DNA of 64,000 bases, taken from the NCBI GenBank assembly GCA_022478985.1, contig JAKSZP010012239.1:17924-81923 (forward strand), given 5' to 3'. A model generated the notes under the pieces. The model saw only the letters and a program-made list of their open reading frames with translations. It had not been told where the DNA came from and searched no databases. The position numbers and the translations under genes were made by a program. Numbering within the stretch: position 1 is the stretch's first letter; each line of letters begins with the position of its first letter. The DNA comes from Massospora cicadina. Taxonomy: Eukaryota; Entomophthoromycota; Entomophthoromycetes; Entomophthorales; Entomophthoraceae. Shown piece by piece: positions 33,318-44,836 of this stretch.

Positions 33318-34169
33318 ATGAAAAGAATATGGCAATAGATGTGATATTGCAGAAAATGTTACAGTAATTCCCATCAGTAATAAGAGTGGCAAACTATCCC
33401 ACTCCCTTCTTTAGATTTTGAGACACATTGTGGTGGTATTATGCCTGAGGCTGATCCTACTTCTGAATTGTTTGAATTGTTTGTATTAAATAAAATATAT
33501 TATAGTTTTTTTTGCTTTCTGCTACTCTTTCTTTCCCTTCAGGGAAGTTTATTACAACTATTGGGTGGATACCGGTTTTCTGAGAACTTTATTGATCATG
33601 ATCTATCTGATTACTTTAAGTTACGCTACTTATTTGGTACTACGGTTTAGGCAGATTCTCAGAGTATTCTTAGACTGAAAGTTCAGGGAAAATAAAGTAT
33701 CATTTATGTATTTAGCACTTGGCTGACCGCTTCTTGGAAGTCAAAAACCTGCTGTACCCAATTACCTTATGAGTGGAAAGGTGGATTAAATTTGACATCA
33801 AAACCAAATTAAGGCCTATACTTTACTTTAGCTTTGAAAAGTAGAATTTGATTTATAATCCCTAAGTCAAAAGTAGACGCTCTGGTAAAAATTTCTTTGA
33901 TGACCCAATGTACATAAACACAGTATTGCGCCTTAGAATAATCCTACTTTAAAATCTCATTACCTTACTTTTGGAAGGGTTAGAGTCTTCTCTTGAAGCA
34001 GCTTCTTAAAATCTATTGAATGATCAGTTTGAGTTTTATTGTTAGTTTAAACTCACAGTTGACGTGATTCATATTTGCTCCACAATCCACCATTTGACTT
34101 TGTAGGAAGAAGCAGCGGGTGATCTTTGGGCTACAGAGCAGTTTGCCAAAGGATCCAGCTTTCATAGTA
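33318..34169. other. Decayed sequence upstream of Gy-G RT
   Basis: A 69-codon plus frame (33441-33647) starts MPEADPTSELFELFV, but no domain is recognised. Position suggests gag/protease of Gy-G. No clear D-S/T-G motif was found. Confidence 0.3.
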
Positions 34170-34840
34170 CCTATCCATAGCCCACCACTTCTTTTTGTGT
34201 AAAAAATATGGTACTATACGCCCTTATGTATATTATGGCAATAAGAAGAATGTCACTATACCAGTCTGCATCATATTTCCATGGAGGTGCAAATTGTCCA
34301 TTATGTGAAGAAGACCAAAGTTTCTCCAAGCTGGATTACTTGAACGCTTTTAACCATATTAGTATCAAAAATGGGCAGGAATGGCGCATATCCTTACCAT
34401 ACCAAAAAAGTATTTTCCAATGCAATTAATTCCTTTTAAATACTAAGAATGTGCCTACGATTTTCTAATGTTGTATTGGTGTGGCATTGAGAGAGTTGTT
34501 AGGTGTATGTGCTTTGTCTTATATGGATGACATCCTGGATTAAAATCCATTGATCAAGCGTCCAATGAGATCCACCTTCAGAAAGTAGGATAAAATTTGA
34601 GAGCAGCAATATGATGCTGAGAACTAGTAAGTATGAATTCTTTAAGTCCCAGGTCATCTCCTCGGGTAAAGTCATTTCTCTCAAAGGTCATATTATCTCT
34701 CCAGTTAAAGATATGGCTAATCATGATTGTCCCAATCCATGCTCAGTTATAAAAATAAGAAGATTTTTAAAAAAGTTTACCTTACTTAAAAAGTTCACGC
34801 TAAATGTTACAGAGGTAGATGCACTCTTGTATAAGGCCAG
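34170..34840 (+). pseudogene. Gy-G reverse transcriptase (chromoviral type)
   Basis: Segments in order: SPPLLFV (34180), KLDYLNAFNHISIKNGQEWR (34340-34400), LPYQKSIFQ, SNVVLVWH, and VLCLIWMTSWIKIH-type sequence whose alternative frame gives LSYMDDILD (34507-34535), the catalytic YMDD box. Then KYEFFKSQVI and IRRFLKKFTLLKKFT, the RT connection. The LDLRNAFxxIRIKxGxEWK-like motif is that of sushi/Tf1-type chromoviruses, unlike the YFSAMDLILGYWQI type of Gy-A, B and D. Decayed with frameshifts. Confidence 0.65.
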
Positions 34841-34994
34841 TGGGTAAAACTTTTAACTGGTCATCTGCACTGGAGGATGCCTTACTAGAAGTAAAGTTCA
34901 CTATTCTCTACACTTTAGTTCTTCACCACATTGATCCAGATATGGAGTTCATAGTGGCTAGAGATGCTTTATAGATTACTATTGCTGCTGCTCT
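34841..34994 (+). pseudogene. Gy-G RNase H, left part
   Basis: NWSSALEDALLEVKFTI and DMEFIVARDALxITIAAAL match the gypsy RNase H start. The frame stops at the Gy-E insertion and resumes at 42529, reading LLQVGKDGIEHQMYNF; joining at the duplicated five bases keeps the frame. Confidence 0.65.
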
Positions 34995-35759
34995 TGTAGG
35001 GCTTCCATTTATAAAGGCCAATGGTGCTATGCCCAAGAATCTCAATAGTCAATAATTAAGCTCAACTAAGTCGCACATAAAATATATCTTTTATTTAAAG
35101 GGTGCCAAGTCGCCACTTATGTCCCATCTGCTAGAGCATCCATACTATGGTAAGTAAGCGAAATGGACTTAAGGAAGTCAATCATCAAAATAAGATATAG
35201 AATTAACAATGTAACTTTATTATAGTGTAAATTAGGAATTTTATGTATCGCATCTAACAATATAACCCCTCAAAAGGAAAAAATAGTAATATCGATTGGG
35301 GGTAACATCTGGAAGGGAGGCTCTAGGTAAGGCGACGCATTTCATATAATAGAATGCCTTTGAATCATAATTTTGATAAGGCAAAAATGGTTATTTGATA
35401 TTTTAAGTCAGATGAGACTTGTGGTCACTTAGGTTGGTCACTCAGCAACTTCTTGATTCATCCCTCTTTTGTATTTGTCTTAATTTTCTACCTTGAGTGC
35501 CACATTGAGTAGTTGTCACATGACCTTCTAATGATCTGTCATTTTGATTAGGCATGGATTCACCTCAGGGTATCTTAGGCTCAGGTTGGTCCATCAGAGT
35601 TTTCCTATAGTTGATTTGAGCTGTGCTGACTATCAATTTCTCTGGGTAATTTAGGGAGGTATTGCCCTTAACTCCTTTTTGGGTCTAGGTGTCAATACAG
35701 CTGAGGGATTCAAAAAATCGATATTCTTCCCATCATTTCCAAAATCAGGATATCTGACA
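34995..35759 (-). repeat. Gy-E 3' LTR
   Basis: 765-bp repeat matching 41739-42528. On the minus strand it begins TGTCAGATATCC and ends AAGCCCTACA. Just inside, TTACCCCCTTC (35760-35770) is, on the minus strand, a polypurine tract GAAGGGGGTAA, showing this is the 3' LTR. Confidence 0.85.
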
Positions 35760-35799
35760 TTACCCCCTTCACGAATATTAGTAGGTGAGCACTGATGCA

Positions 35800-36960
35800 A
35801 GAATCGGCTATGTAAGAAGTTGATTGTTACTCCATCTTCAAGGATTTGACTGAGTATTTGTCTCCGAGTTTGTAAATGATAGCATAAAGCCCATCCCAGA
35901 TGGAATCTAATTTTTATCTTGGAGTGATATTCAATTGTGTTAATATAGGACTAAGTGAAATCTCAAAGGTTGGTAAGGGTTGGCGAGTGGCATTTTCTGA
36001 TTGAACTTCTCTTGTAACCTTTTTTACTAAATTTGTCATTGCCTCTGACTGATGTTCTATAAACTTCTAAGATAATCTTCTTAGCGCTTTCTCATACTTT
36101 TCAGTATTATCATTGGTAACTTCATGAGCTAATAAAGCAGGGATACCAAGTTCTCTTCCATATAAAGCATTGAAGGGAGATATTTTGATAATATGATGGA
36201 AACTTATATGATATTCCATCAATGCACTTGGGAGGTATTGGTCATAGTGTAATGGATTGGTAGTGGCCATTTTGCGTAATTTTGAAATCAACGATCCAAT
36301 TACTCTTTCTACATTCCAATTAGTTTATGGGTTTTAAAGCGCTGATAAGAGTTGTTGAGTTCCCATGCTTGTGGCTAAGATCCACACAATTCTTGATGTA
36401 AAGTTCTTCCCAATATCGCATAGTGAACCTGAAGGAAGCCATGCCTAGTATATACGTTTAATATAAATTATTAAAAAGTAGTTTAAGCGTTCTTCAAAGC
36501 AATGGCGATTGCTTCTACCCACTTCAGGAAAGATCATTCCCTACTAGGATGTATTGATTTCATCCACTGGATTCATTAGTGGACCTATGACGTCTAAACT
36601 GATGGTGTGAAACGGCTGCTGAGGGGTCATGGGCTGATTCTTGTACTTGGCCTTGTGTGTCGTCTACTTTTTAAAAAGTGATGCAAGCGTCTAAGACTTC
36701 CACTACAAAGTTCAGTATTCCTTCACAAGAGTAGCGATTATTGATCCATTTTAAGCTTTTCAGGCTCCTCCATGGCTTAAAGTATTGTGGGCTTCCATTA
36801 TAACTGGTACCCATTTCAAATGTTGCAAGTAAGGTAGCCAATCAATTCTGACTTTCTTGTAAACTAATATGTTGAGAATTTTTGTATCTGAGGAATGTCC
36901 TTTTAGCATCTTTAAAACTGGTTCATTCTCATCCTCTTAAGAGTCTTGCTTTATGAGTAA
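35800..36960 (-). pseudogene. Gy-E integrase
   Basis: The clearest part is open at 36291-36067 (HYDQYLPSALMEYHISFHHI and FNALYGRELGIPALL), the gypsy integrase segment preceding the C-terminal module. The segments around it are strongly decayed, with many stops. A Tyr/Phe-rich C-terminal stretch (IKIRFHLGWALCYHLQTRRQ) follows. Confidence 0.6.
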
Positions 36961-37560
36961 GTTGTTTACCTAGTTCAGCTTCGTTATTGTCAAGATATTA
37001 GGAGCAGTCAAGTCAGTCCACCTACATTCATGTGTTTGTTCCATCTCGGTGGATGATATTCATATTGTAGTGCTGAAACTTGAGAGCTCATTTGGCTAGT
37101 CTTCTTGTCAGATCCTTCATGTTATGCAGCCACTTAAAAGAGGCGCGGTCTTTCATAACTGTAAAGTTTGTACCGTACAAGAAGCGCTGGAAATACTTCA
37201 CTACCATGAGAACAGCTAAGCATTCTTTCTCTGCAACACTATAATTTGCTTATCTTTGGAAAGCGTTTTACTACAATATATCACTAGGTGATCAATACCA
37301 ATCTCATCCAATTGAGAAAGAATGGTTCCTACGGCTAAGTCAGAGGTGTAAGTAAACAGGATAAATGGCTCCCCATAGTACAAATATCATAAGATAAGTA
37401 CTCTCTTTAACAAATTCTTCATTGAATTGATGCAGTTCTTTGCTCTACTCCTCATACAAGAAAAGTGTTTTGGCAAGCATCCAGACAAGAGGTTCAGTGA
37501 GTTGAGCAAATTTAGAGATAAATTGATGATAATATTCCCTAATTCCTAAAATCCTGTATG
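36961..37560 (-). pseudogene. Gy-E RNase H
   Basis: Minus-strand reading gives NYSVAEKECLAVLMVVKYFQ (37255-37195), FLYGTNFTVM and SFKWLHNMKDLTRRLAK. These are the conserved E-K-E-x-L-A / Y-G-x-x-F-T-V / W-L-x-x-M-K-D blocks of gypsy RNase H, as in Gy-F (VTEHECIAMLLAIKHF, QWLQQMKDPDRRLA). Interrupted by stops. Confidence 0.65.
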
Positions 37561-38400
37561 TTGCAAAGGATCTTCAGATTAAGCATTTTGGAGCTTGCCT
37601 TAACCTTATCATACAAGGGTTAATTCCTTTTTGCGATATGACATGTCCTAGAAATTTTAAGTCCTTCTGAAAAGAGGTACATTACATAGTTTTAGTTTGA
37701 TATGATTCTCTCTCAGTCATTGGAGCACTGACTTGAGGTGGTCTAGATAATTGTATGTTTTTAAAAACACCCAGATGTCATTTAGGTAAACAATCACACA
37801 GCTGAGTTTTTAGATCTTGGATGATATGATCCATCGCCTGTTGGTTTGAGGCAGGGGCGTTGCAAAAACCCTGAGGGAACCTAGTAGGTTGTAATAGTCA
37901 ATCCATGCAAATCAACGCGCATTTTTCTTGGTCTTCAGGCGAAAGATTCTATTTCCAATAACCGCTGGCAAGGTCCATTGCAAAGAAGAAAATTTGAGCT
38001 AGAGATTCAGGCCAGTTCATTATTTAGCCTTGAAATCAGGTAGCTGTCCTTCTTAGTAAGGCTGTTTAGATTTCTGTAATCCATTGCTATTCTGTGACCA
38101 CAGTTCTTTTTTTATGAGTAACAGTGGGGATGACCTGAGACTCTGGGAGAGCACAAGTAATCTGGCATCCAATAATTGCTTGAGCTAGATCTTCATGTAT
38201 TGCTCCTCAACCTTTGACTTCCTATAAGGCTTTGATTAGATTAGGGTTGAATCTCATAAATCGATACTATTAGTCCAATCTTTTTTGTGACCATAGTCAA
38301 CATCTGACGTGGAGAAAACCTCCTAATAATCTTCGAATAAGTGGTGAATTTTCTTAAATTACTTTGATTTAACTTATCAGATATCTGGACTTGTAGATAG
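37561..38400 (-). pseudogene. Gy-E reverse transcriptase
   Basis: The catalytic box is CVIVYLNDIWVFL (about 37805-37765): YLDD has become YLND. Upstream the minus strand retains GFLQRPCLKPT-like and MDLASGYWK-like pieces. Downstream the connection runs to GIREYYHQFISKFAQLTEPL (37560-37500). Heavily mutated and inactive. Confidence 0.6.
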
Positions 38401-38701
38401 TGCATATTAAATTATTGGCGGGTAGGCTAAAACCAAAGTGATTACTACTAAATGTACCTTGCCAATTTCATCAATGGGAAGTAATTGACCTTTCCCAACT
38501 TCCTAATGATTCTTGACTAGGATATCATTCTTTGTTAAGTTACCAAGTAATAGCTAATAGGACGCTAATAGGCTGATTTAAGGACTCCTGTCAAAACTCT
38601 TGGTTCAAACCTACTTACCTTATCAACACTAGTAATACGTAGCAAGCAGTTTGGGGGTTACTATGGGTTTTTTGGTGAAAAATACTATTTGTTCTCCTGA
38701 T

Positions 38702-39300
38702 TTAGTTTTTACCTCCTTGGTGGCATAAAGAGGTTATGCCTTCTGTTGCATCTAATGACTCGGGTAGCTCTTTTTTGTTTCTTCCAGAGGTAGAATATCG
38801 CAAAGGTAAAGCAGAAACAAGGTATTTGACCAGACAAGAGTGATATTCCCTGCTAGATTCTTTATTATCTAGTACAAGTGGCACTTTATAGTCAAGGAGT
38901 GATAAGTTTTCTTCTTTCAGGTTGATAACTTCTTCATATTCAATCATAAATAGCATCCCAATGAGTATATCATATTGACTGAAGTATAGGGCAGCTGTGG
39001 GAGCTGAAAATACTAAATTGCAAACTCGGATTGGCAGAGGTGAGTATGCACCTATTGCCTAGGATTATTTGGACTAGCGGTACTTTAATCTATGTGCTTT
39101 CAAGGTCTGGGGCGAGCTCGATCTTCTTGATGAGGCAGGATGACACAACGTTGATAGGCGATCCTATATACAAGATAGCCATAACTTGGACCTTCTGAAT
39201 TACCACTTCCACCTTTATAATGGCTCCTCTAAATTTTGGTGGAAGGGATAAAACCTCTTTTTAGGCGAAATGCTGAATTGAGCTTTTTGGAAGTCTCAGT
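38702..39300 (-). pseudogene. Gy-E retropepsin and linker
   Basis: Minus strand around 39190-39110 reads VMAILYIGSPINVVSSCLIK. The expected D-T-G is Y-I-G, so the catalytic Asp is lost, but the surrounding GSPINVV matches Gy-F (DTGSPINVI). An 84-codon open linker (38956-38702) follows, containing YSTSGRNKKELPESLDATEG. Confidence 0.55.
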
Positions 39301-39399
39301 ATATTCTTCTTGATTTCCAGAAAACTGTGGACGCTTGAGATGGGTCAGATCAACAGGGCGAGGTACTGATCAGCATTGCTGGCTGTATTGATTATCCTG

Positions 39400-41200
39400 G
39401 GATACCCAATATCCTGACTGAGGTAAGTTCCTTTGGGAACCTGAGCACCGTCAATATTTTCAGCGTTCAAATGGTCAGGAATGGCAAGTTCAGTGGGTGA
39501 ACCTTAAAATTTTAATCTGTGTCCTCGTGACCCCCTTCAGAGTCATCATTAGGTTAATGATCAATGCAATAAAGATGATGATCAAAAATGTTTTTCTTTC
39601 AGATACTTTGTGTTTGCCAGCTCTAGTGGTACCTTACCCTAAGCCAACATTCCTTTTCCATGATTGGCAAGGACAAAGTTTTTCTTTAATTATATCCTTA
39701 TTATTTTTATTCTTCTTTCAGTAGTTGCATCTCAGCTTCTCCTTCTTCTTAGGCTTCACTTCCTCCACATTATATACTCAGGGTTTTATGGAAGCATTTT
39801 GTGAGGTCTCTGGCTTATGTATATCAAATACATCAAGTAGGGCTTCTTTAAAGTCTAAGACGGAAATGAAGCTTCATTTGATGGATGTTATTTACTGGCT
39901 AGGTCAGAGCTACTATGTAAACCAGCAACGACTATGGCTACAGCATTATCCATGGTAAGCACTTCGAGTTCAACAGCATTATAGCCTCTATATAGAATTG
40001 ATCAGCAAATTTGGCAAGGAGTTCATTTCAGCGTAGCACAATTCTCATGAAGGCCTTTTTCTTCATACTTAGGTTCTGTTTTGGCCTGAATTTCTTGATG
40101 AGCACCTCTTTTACTTCTCTCCAGGTATGCAGGTCATCCATATGAGGCACTATAACCTCTTAAGCTATACAGCTTAAGCAAGACAACATATGCTTAAACT
40201 TTTTAAGGTCAGTTTCACCTTCCATCATAACTGCATAAACATAGAGGAAAGATGTGATACTCTCTTCGCCAGTTGTAAACTTGCCCTTGAACGTAGGCTT
40301 AAAAGTGGTGACCTCCAATATAGTAACAAAGTGTGCTCTGGGAGCTTTAAATTTGGTAATTTAAGTTCTTATATTACTCTTTTAAACTTGACATGTGAGT
40401 CAATATATATGGTCCTGTAGAGAATCAAGGTGTTTCTCCATTTTCTGCAGGTTAAGTCTTAGTGTAACATTCAGAAGATTGATTCTTCTTTCAAGAATGA
40501 ATTTATCATTCTCCAAGTTCTTAATGAAAATGTCCAGATCATTAATTTGTTGGTTATTGGATGAGAATTAGTTTTTGAAAAAGCTTGTCCTATCCTCCAA
40601 TACTCCAATGCGCCAATTCAAGTCCTCCTTCACTCCTTGCATTCAGTGCTCTGAGGAGGCTTTTCAATATTGGCTTTTAAATCTTCTCTGAGAGTATTCT
40701 AGCGTTTCTAAGCTTCATTGAGGTGATGATGGACTTGGTTGATATCCTCTTGACTGGGAGGTCTTGCCCTCAAGTAGCTCTCCAATTTTTCGAGTCACTT
40801 GATAATGGGAAGAGTAGATGCCTGAGTTTCTTGGTTTACTAGATTCTGTTTGACCTGGTCTACTCAAGAAATGATATTTTGTGACACTGATTAAGTATTA
40901 GAGGTTCGATGATCCACCATCTCATTAATTTGTCATAAGACTTGCTCTAGCCCAGCCTTAAGGACAAATATGTATTCCTCCCTGTGACGTCTAGTAGAAG
41001 CTTGAGCTTCCATTTCGCCATGAGCTTCGCTATCTTGCCATTGGAGCTCTTCAGAGAAGGCTTCAAGTAATTACTTGGTATTTTTTGACTCCAAGATGTC
41101 TTTTGAAGGAGCTTCACAACTTCTTCCACATACTTGGTAACACCAGAATCAATAGTACCCATTTGATTATGAAGCTTAAGGATGTAGTAAAGGTTCACTT
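39400..41200 (-). pseudogene. Gy-E gag
   Basis: The N-terminal part is open at 41198-40947 (MNLYYILKLHNQMGTIDSGV, then TKYVEEVVKLLQKTSWSQ), a coiled-coil-like region. The capsid signature lies near 40140-40000 (WREVKEVLIKKFRPKQNLSM, KFADQFYIEA), matching ALIKRNW and YMERFYYEAQAL in Gy-F gag. No intact CCHC knuckle was found. Confidence 0.5.
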
Positions 41201-41738
41201 CAATAAAAAGACTTACAATTCATACACTTTGTGATGCCAAATTATATACCGGCTCATAGACCATCATAAGGCCCCTTAAGTATTAATATGATGGTATAGT
41301 TCCTTGTTATGGACTCCTAGTAAATGTACAATATGATAACGTGCTGGGTGTACAAATCAAGATAAAGCAAGAGAGATACGCACTTGACACCTAACTCTCT
41401 GGGAGAAAACTTAATTCAAACAGGTTCACGTGAGACCTGACCACAGAGGGAGGCCTTTTGCAGTTGCATCTTTCTCCTGGGTCAACGACTCCATTAAGCA
41501 ACTCTATAACTCCTTCATTGGAGATTCAAGTAAGATGTCAAAATTTTGGAATATACATAGGACTTTCTTGAACTTCTTCAAACATGATGATGGTGGGCTA
41601 CCCATTTGATCATATTCTTCACCATTTCCGTTGTTCACCTAGTGGGTGAAATTGTCAATTGGGTTATCATCCATGGTGTGATCAATTAGTTGCAGGTATT
41701 GTTAAGCATCAGCTGAGCCCCTGCTTTAAGCACCAGCC

Positions 41739-42528
41739 TGTAGGGCTTCCGTTTTTAAGCTCAATGGTGCTATGCTAAGAAGCCTGATAGTCAATACTTA
41801 AGGCCAACTAAGTTGCTTGACAAGTAAATCTTTTATTAAAAGGGTGATAAGTCACCTCTTATGTTTCAACAGCTAGAGTATCCATCCTTCAATAAGTACA
41901 GCAAAATGAACTTTACTTAATTCAAGTACCAAAAAGAGATATAGAAATTAAGACGTAACTTTATTATAGTATAAAATAGGGGGTTTTATAGGTTTCATTA
42001 ACAATATAAACCCAAAAAAAAGATTAATAAAATCAATAAGTGGAACCATCTAGTACTAAAAAAATCAATAAGTGGAGAAATCTGGAAGGTAGGCTCTTGG
42101 TCAAGTGATGCATTCTGGATGGTTAATGCCTTTGTATCATAATTTTGCTAGGGCAAAAATGGTGAGTTGAATACTCAAGTCAGATGAAACTTGAGGTCAC
42201 TTAGGTTAATTACTCAGCAGCTTCTTGATTCACCCTCTTTTAGGTTTGTCTCAATTTTCTGCCTTGAGTGCCACATTTAATAGTTGTCACCTGACCTTCT
42301 AATAATCTGTAATTTTGATTAGGCATGAATTCATCTCAGGGTATCTTAGGCTCAGGTTGGTCCATCGGAATTTTCCTAGAGTAGATTTGATCTTTGCTGA
42401 CTATTGATTTATCCAGTTATCTTGCAAGGTAATCCCTTTAACCCCTTCTTGGGTCTATATGTTGATTTGGATGAGGGGGTCTAAGGTCAATATTATTCCC
42501 ATCATGTCCAATATCTGGATACTTGACA
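41739..42528 (-). repeat. Gy-E 5' LTR
   Basis: 790-bp copy of the 34995-35759 LTR. It is longer mainly because of a 32-bp gain at 42045-42076: a 16-bp insertion plus a 16-bp duplicated target absent from the other LTR. Confidence 0.85.
42029..42076 (+). mobile_element. Micro-insertion 1 (16 bp) with 16-bp TSD
   Basis: AAAATCAATAAGTGGA at 42029-42044 is repeated at 42061-42076. Between them lies ACCATCTAGTACTAAA. The left LTR of the same element has only one copy of the target region and no insert, so it serves as the empty site. The insert ends like the 44-bp insert at 44007. Confidence 0.75.
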
Positions 42529-43400
42529 GCTTTGTTACAAGTGGGCAAAGATGGAATTGAGCATCAAATGTATAATTTTACTGAAAGATGTCCTTACCTG
42601 AGTTGGATATGGTGTCTAAGACAATGAACTAATGTCTGTAGTATAAGCACTGACCTATTATCATAATCATCTTCGTGATTCTTCCTGATCATACCAAATT
42701 CATAGTGACCAATGGGCTTTATTGTACTAACAAGCTCCTCATGTCATGACCCCACAACAAACCCGCTGGCATGTGACCCTTATGAAATTTGTGTTATCTC
42801 TATGAGTTCATGAAAGACAAGGAGGATGGTTTGGCTGGCGCTCTGAGACGTAACGCTGCTTTAGCTCTTGATCCCAAGGAATTGGAGCTTCATACCACAT
42901 CTGCTGATTCCTCCAGGCATGATTGTATCTAAGAAACCCTCCTCCATTGTGTGAATTCCAGTTATTTCCTCTCTTTAGATTCTATAGTAATATCTTATGT
43001 TCAGTCAGTCATCATTTATCAACCTTTATCTTCTAATATACCTAAACTCTCGCCAAATTCACTTAAATTAAAAAATATAAAAAAGGGCACTATATAAAGG
43101 ACAATATGACATGGCTCCATGGACGCTTATGGGTTCCCGCTAGAACTCTTCGCGTAGGGGTAATCAAGGAGCATCATGATTAGATAATCGTGGTCCAGCC
43201 TGGGAAGGTAAAAAACTTAGAGCTTATCCACCGCACATAAAACTGGAAGGGAATTTCCTCAAAAGGTTTCTAGTTATACAAAAGAGTGCCTTGTCTGCAA
43301 CAGGATGAAACCAAGTTGTCATCCTTCCTCTGGCTTAATAGTACCAGTCCAGAAAGCAGAAGGCCTGTACTTCCCTCTCAGTTAAATTTTTGGAGTTACT
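42529..43400 (+). pseudogene. Gy-G RNase H right part and linker
   Basis: LLQVGKDGIEHQMYNF continues the RNase H broken at 34994. The remainder to 43400 is decayed; no intact zinc-binding integrase start was seen, though fragments of it are expected here. Confidence 0.5.
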
Positions 43401-44268
43401 CTTATCTAAAGGGTATAATGCCATCATGATGGTGGCGGACCATTTCATCAAGTTCTCTTATTTTATCCCATGCCACTTCACAGTGACAGAGGCCAAATAG
43501 ATAAGCTAATTGTCTCCCACATTTACTCCTTCCATGTCGTCCTTAAATTGATCATCAGTGATTGTAGACCTCAGTTCACATCAGTATTTTAGGAAAGTAT
43601 TATGTAAGACTCTTCAAAGTCAACTGTGCCGCTCTACTGCCTTCCACCAATAATCAGATGGGTAGACAGAGCGAGTGAACCAATGCTTGAAGCAATTTTT
43701 GCGGTGTTAATTGGCTTCTGACCATTCAGATTGGGCCTTGCACCTCTTTTTAGCGCATTTCAGTAACAACAGCGTCCAGCATTCCTCTACAGAGTGTTTC
43801 CATTTCTTTGCAATTTATGGCTATAATTCTTCATTCAACATGAAGCCCAGAAGTGATTTTAAGGTGGAAGCGGGATGAACTTTGCCAAATTATTAGGAAA
43901 GTACACCATGGTGGAAACACAATCCTAGAGGTGGCCATGAAGGTTTACAAGGAGAGTACTGACGGTAAGAGAAGAGTGGATCCTGAATAAAGAGGGGAAC
44001 TTGTGACATCGATGAATCCCCCCTCGGGTTGGGACCATCTAGTACTAAAAAAAGAGGGGAACTTGTGATGCTCAATTCCAAGAATATCCCATATCAAGCA
44101 GCCATGTATAAAGCTGGTGCCAAAGAGGATAGGACCTTACCACATTGTCAGAAAGGTGGGTCATGCAACCTACCAGTTGTATGCTCCGCCAAAGTTTCAA
44201 ATCTCTGCCACTTTTTTATGAGATTAAGCTGCCTCATTTGAGTGTTCTCACCCTGAGAACCAAGAGTC
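43401..44268 (+). pseudogene. Gy-G integrase core and C-terminus
   Basis: IMMVADHFIKFSYFIPCHFT (43421 on) corresponds to the D-x-F-T-K integrase core segment. SDG-TERVNQCLKQFLRC (about 43655-43710) holds the region with the catalytic Glu, and FAIYGYNSSFNMKPRSDFK ends the core. The C-terminal part around 44070-44200 has MLNSKNIPYQ and the alternative frame KRIGPYHIVRKVGHATYQL, a GPY/F-type module. A 44-bp micro-insertion (44007-44050) interrupts it. Confidence 0.65.
43989..44068 (+). mobile_element. Micro-insertion 2 (44 bp) with 18-bp TSD
   Basis: AAAGAGGGGAACTTGTGA at 43989-44006 is repeated at 44051-44068. The 44 bases between end in GGGACCATCTAGTACTAAAA, the same terminus as micro-insertion 1. 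A long perfect duplication plus an A-tail is the mark of target-primed reverse transcription, here from a severely 5'-truncated transcript. Confidence 0.78.
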
Positions 44269-44782
44269 ATATCTTGTAGACGGAGCACCTGAGTGTAAAT
44301 TAGAGGAGATTATGGCCTTCCATCGGTCTAGAAGAAGGCTTGATTACCTTGTATCATGGAAAGGTTTTAATGCAGCAAAATACAGCTGTATACCAGCCCA
44401 TGTTTTTCTTGCGCAAGCCTTGATTGATAGGTTCCATAGCCTCTTTCCCGATGCTGCTGGTCCTAAGTCAACCTCTATAAATGGCAGTCATGAAGTTACC
44501 CCAACACATAATTATATCTCTCTGAATGAGGCCCCTGGGGGTGGAGTGCAGCCACAGAAACTGGATGGTATTGTAATGTCCCAAGACATGATTTTTGGTG
44601 TGGATCAAAAGGATAAGGAGGAAAGGAGCAAGGTAAAAAGGGTCAAGTTGGCCGCCCTCCCTGACCTCAGATATACTGTGGATAAACACCGTGTCAAGGA
44701 CAAGCAGGACCAGGTTGATCCCCTAAATCATGTGATTAGGACAAGAATTTTACATTCAGGGGCTGAAGATTACCCATTATAG
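44269..44782 (+). CDS. Gy-G chromodomain and C-terminal extension
   Basis: An open frame of about 170 codons ending in TAG at 44780. The first 65 residues form a chromodomain: EEIMAFHRSRRRLDYLVSWK, then GF and ALIDRFHSLFPDAAGP. Chromodomains at the integrase C-terminus of chromoviruses target insertion to histone-marked chromatin. The next 100 residues are hydrophilic and Lys/Asp-rich (DQKDKEERSKVKRVKLAALP) and not recognised. It is striking that this part is free of stops while the rest of Gy-G is ruined. The natural start is unknown because it is the end of a polyprotein. Confidence 0.6.
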
Positions 44783-44822
44783 CTTAAATGATAACAGTTT
44801 TTAGCACTAGTGGGGCCCAACC

Positions 44823-44836
44823 CAAAAGGGGGAGAC
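44823..44836 (+). promoter_or_regulatory. Possible polypurine tract of Gy-G
   Basis: AAAAGGGGGAGA lies 40 bases after the polyprotein stop, where a PPT is expected. The LTR that should follow was not identified. Confidence 0.35.

Larger units (their letters stand above)
34995..42528 (-). mobile_element. Gy-E, Ty3/gypsy element nested in Gy-G
   Basis: 7.5 kb, minus strand, with 765- and 790-bp LTRs. The flanking five bases are GCTCT (34990-34994) and GCTTT (42529-42533): a target duplication with one C/T difference. Internal order from right to left is gag, protease, RT, RNase H, integrase. It interrupts the RNase H of Gy-G, so it is younger than Gy-G. All genes are pseudogenes with many stops. 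Confidence 0.85.
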
